A DNA stretch of 64,000 nucleotides from the NCBI GenBank assembly GCA_036389155.1, contig DASVQN010000017.1, positions 138,017 through 202,016 of the forward strand. The letters run 5' to 3'. This document shows positions 61,142 through 64,000 of this stretch, in pieces. Source of the DNA: CADCVT01 sp036389155. Lineage in GTDB: Bacteria; Actinomycetota; Thermoleophilia; Solirubrobacterales; Solirubrobacteraceae. Both the position numbers and the translations under genes were made by a program. The notes below the pieces were generated by a model. It saw nothing but the letters and a program-made list of their open reading frames with translations, had not been told where the DNA came from and searched no databases. The first letter of the stretch is position 1. Each line of letters opens with the position of its first letter.

Positions 61142-63503
61142 GCGGACACACCTCCCTTCGCCTGCTCGATGGCCTCCCATACCCGCACGGGCGTGAGCGG
61201 CATGTCGATGTAGTCGACGCCCACTTGGCGCAGCGCGTCGATCACCGCGTTCGTCACCGCGGCCGAGGCGGCGATCGTCCCGGCCTCGCCGACGCCCTTG
61301 ACGCCCAGCGCGTTGACCGGCGACGGCGTCTCGGTGCGGTCCGTCTCGAACGACGGCAGCTCGGCGGCCGACGGCAGCGCGTAGTCGACGAACGTCCCCG
61401 TGACGAGGTTGCCGTGCTCGTCGTAGTGGATCCGCTCGTACAGCGCCTGGCCGATCCCGTGCACGACGCCGCCGTGCACCTGCCCGTCGATGATCATCGG
61501 GTTGATCGCGGGGCCGCAGTCGTCGACGGCGACGTACCGCGCGACCTGCACCTTCCCGGTCTCCGGATCCAGGTCGACCACGCACGCGTGCGCGCCGAAC
61601 GGGAACACGAAGTTCGCCGGGTCGTAGAACGCGGTCTCCTCGAGACCGGGCTCCATCTCGTCCGGGAGGTTCTCGGCGATGTACGCGGCGCCCGCGGCGT
61701 CCGCGAGCGCGAGGCCCTGGTCCGGCGACCCCCGCACCGAGAACTTGCCGTCGTGCAGCTCGATGTCCTCGGGCGCGGCCTCGAGCTGGTGGGCGACGAC
61801 CTTCTTGATCTTCTCGACCACCTTGTCCGTCGCCCGCACGACCGCCTCGCCGCCCACGGCCAGCGACCGCGAGCCATAGGTGTTCAGGCCCTGCGGCCCC
61901 GTGCCGGTGTCGCCGTGGATCACCTCCACCAGGTCCGGCGAGATGCCGAACCGGTCGGCGACGATCTGCGCGAACGTCGTGTCGATGCCCTGGCCGTGCG
62001 GCGATGTCCCGGTGTAGACGGTCACGCCGCCGGTGATGTGCACGCGCACGAGCGCGGACTCCCACAGGCCGGCCTGCAGGCCGAGCCCCGACGGGCCGAC
62101 GATCCGCGACGGCGCGAGCCCGCAGATCTCGGTGTACGTCGCGTACCCGACCCCGCGCACCATGCCCTCCGGCGCCTCGGCCTTCACGGCCGCCTCGTCG
62201 AAGTGCGTCTCGAGCTTGTCGAGCGTCGCGTGGTAGTCGCCGGAGTCGTAGACCACGCCCACGGCGACCTCGGCCGGGAAGTCCTCCTTCGGGATGAAGT
62301 TCTTCCGGCGCAGCTCCAGCCGGTCGATCCCGAGCTCGGCGGCCAGCTGGTCGAGCGTGACCTCGATCATGTGCGTCGCCTCGGGCCGCCCCGCGCCGCG
62401 GACCGCATCGGTCGGCGTCTTGTTCGTGAGGACCGTCGTGTACTCCGCGCGGACCGCCGGGATCTTGTAGCAGCCGCTCATCACGAAGGCCCCGAGCTCG
62501 GGGATCAGCGGCGTGAGCAGCATGAGGTACGCGCCCATGTCCGCGAGGACCTTCGCGTGGAGCGCGACGATCGTCCCGTCGCGGTTGGCGCCGACCTTCA
62601 TGTAGTCGATCTGGTCGCGCCCGTGGTGGGTGACCTGCATGTGCTCGGACCGCGTCTCGGTCCACTTGACCGGCAGGTTCAGCTTGCGCGCGAGGGCGCA
62701 GGCCAGGTACTCCTCGCCGTAGATCTGCAGCTTGCCGCCGAAGCCGCCGCCGACGTCGGGCGCGATGACCCGGATCTTGTCCTCCGTCATCCCCAGCCCG
62801 AGGCTGAGGAAGAGCCGCAGGAAGTGCGGGATCTGGGTCGCGCTGTAGATCGTCAGGTCGCCCGCGCGGAAGTCCGCCAGGACGGACCGCGGCTCGATCG
62901 GCGCCGGCGCGCTGCGGTGGTTGACGATCCGCCGCTCCACGACGACGTCGGCCGCCGCGAACGCGGCCTCCAGGTCGTCGGGCTCGGTCCCGATCGCCCA
63001 CTCGTGCGCCTTGTTCGTGCCGAGCGACTCGTGGACGAGCGGCGCGCCGTCCTCGAGCGCCGCCTCCATGTCGACGATGACCGGCAGCTCGTCGTAGTCC
63101 ACGGCGACGTGCTCGGCGGCGTCCGCCACCTTGTAGCGGTCCTCGCCGACGACGACCGCGACCGGATCGCCGACGTGGTTGACGGTCCCGACGGCGAGCG
63201 GCCAGTGCTCCGGGGTCTTGATCTCGATGCCCGGGGGAACCCAGGCCATCGGCAGCGGCGACTCGAACTCGCCCTTGAGCTCCTCGCCGGTGAACACGGC
63301 GGCCACGCCCGGCATGCTCTCGGCCGCGCTCTTGTCGATCGAGCCGATCCGCGCGTGCGCGACGGGGGAGCGGACGATCGACATCCACAGCTGGCCGGGC
63401 ACCGTGATGTCGTCGGTGTACCGGCCGCGGCCGGTGATGAGCGGCGGGTCCTCGCGCCGGCGGATCCGCTGGCCGACCCAGGCCCCGTTGCCTGTCTGCT
63501 CGC

Positions 63504-63507
<4 letters not shown>
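61138..63507 (-). CDS. Molybdenum hydroxylase large (Mo-cofactor) subunit, form II CoxL-like
   Basis: A 789-residue catalytic subunit of the xanthine dehydrogenase/CO dehydrogenase superfamily. Motifs: VGQRIRRREDPPLITGRGRY, VGDPVAVVV, APDVGGGFGGK, the active-site loop DAVRGAGRPEATHMIE, GTSPHGQGIDTTFAQI and the catalytic Glu in GVKGVGEAGT. The loop reads VRGAGR, close to the AYRGAGR of form II enzymes and without the Cys of the AYxCSFR loop that holds copper in true (form I) CO dehydrogenase. So CO oxidation is doubtful and the substrate is unknown (purine, aldehyde or heterocycle). Overlaps the small and medium subunit genes by 4 bases each. Confidence 0.95.

Positions 63508-64000
<493 letters not shown>

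Overview
The window is very GC-rich, uses almost only G/C-ending codons, starts many genes with GTG, and packs genes with 1 to 4 base start/stop overlaps. Together with the gene content (actinobacterial-type dcw cluster, two-subunit glycine decarboxylase, many secreted Ig-like and calcium-binding proteins) this suggests a chromosome segment from a Thermoleophilia/Solirubrobacterales-type actinobacterium. That placement is inference from style and content, not from a marker gene. I see no rRNA, tRNA, CRISPR array, phage or insertion sequence.

Layout. 1-2.7 kb: end of an ECF-type vitamin transporter operon, a tandem ATPase followed by an S-component fused to an alpha/alpha-toroid domain. 2.8-5.6 kb: three-gene proton-translocating transhydrogenase. 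5.7-11.0 kb: secreted surface proteins with a translationally coupled subtilisin. 11-16.4 kb: small hypotheticals, glpD, a secreted propeller-like protein and an atypical folP. 16.4-19.6 kb: a second subtilisin and a strongly divergent Rho-like protein. 19.6-21.7 kb: a hypothetical, an SDR and a MOSC protein. 21.8-28.6 kb: two-component pair, CpaB-like protein, TSP3-type calcium-binding protein and CpaF-TadB-TadC, a partial Tad machinery. 28.6-30.8 kb: O-methyltransferase and a DUF3352 lipoprotein.

31.0-47.4 kb is the division and cell wall cluster: mraZ-rsmH-ftsL-ftsI-murE-murF-mraY-murD-ftsW-murG-methyltransferase-murC-HTH-clpP-ftsQ-ftsZ, all one way and largely translationally coupled. murB, ddl and ftsA are absent from it. 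A methyltransferase, a DNA-binding protein and clpP are embedded in it, and clpP carries a one-base frameshift. 47.4-49.0 kb is a less GC-biased insert with an interrupted small ORF and a secreted calcium-binding protein.

49.0-54.6 kb: glycine cleavage operon gcvT-gcvH-gcvPA-gcvPB with tyrS at its end. 54.6-64 kb: thrS, a DUF1360 membrane protein, a beta-lactamase-fold hydrolase and a small membrane protein, then a minus-strand operon of a molybdenum hydroxylase (2Fe-2S, Mo and FAD subunits), a frameshifted MobA-like nucleotidyltransferase and a tandem metzincin.

Themes: peptidoglycan synthesis and division; export and processing of an elaborate surface proteome (three proteases, many Ig/calcium-binding proteins, Tad motor); one-carbon and redox metabolism. 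Several start codons lie 6 to 11 bases after a TAnnnT -10 element, suggesting leaderless transcription of pntA, glpD, gcvT, thrS and the DUF3352 gene.
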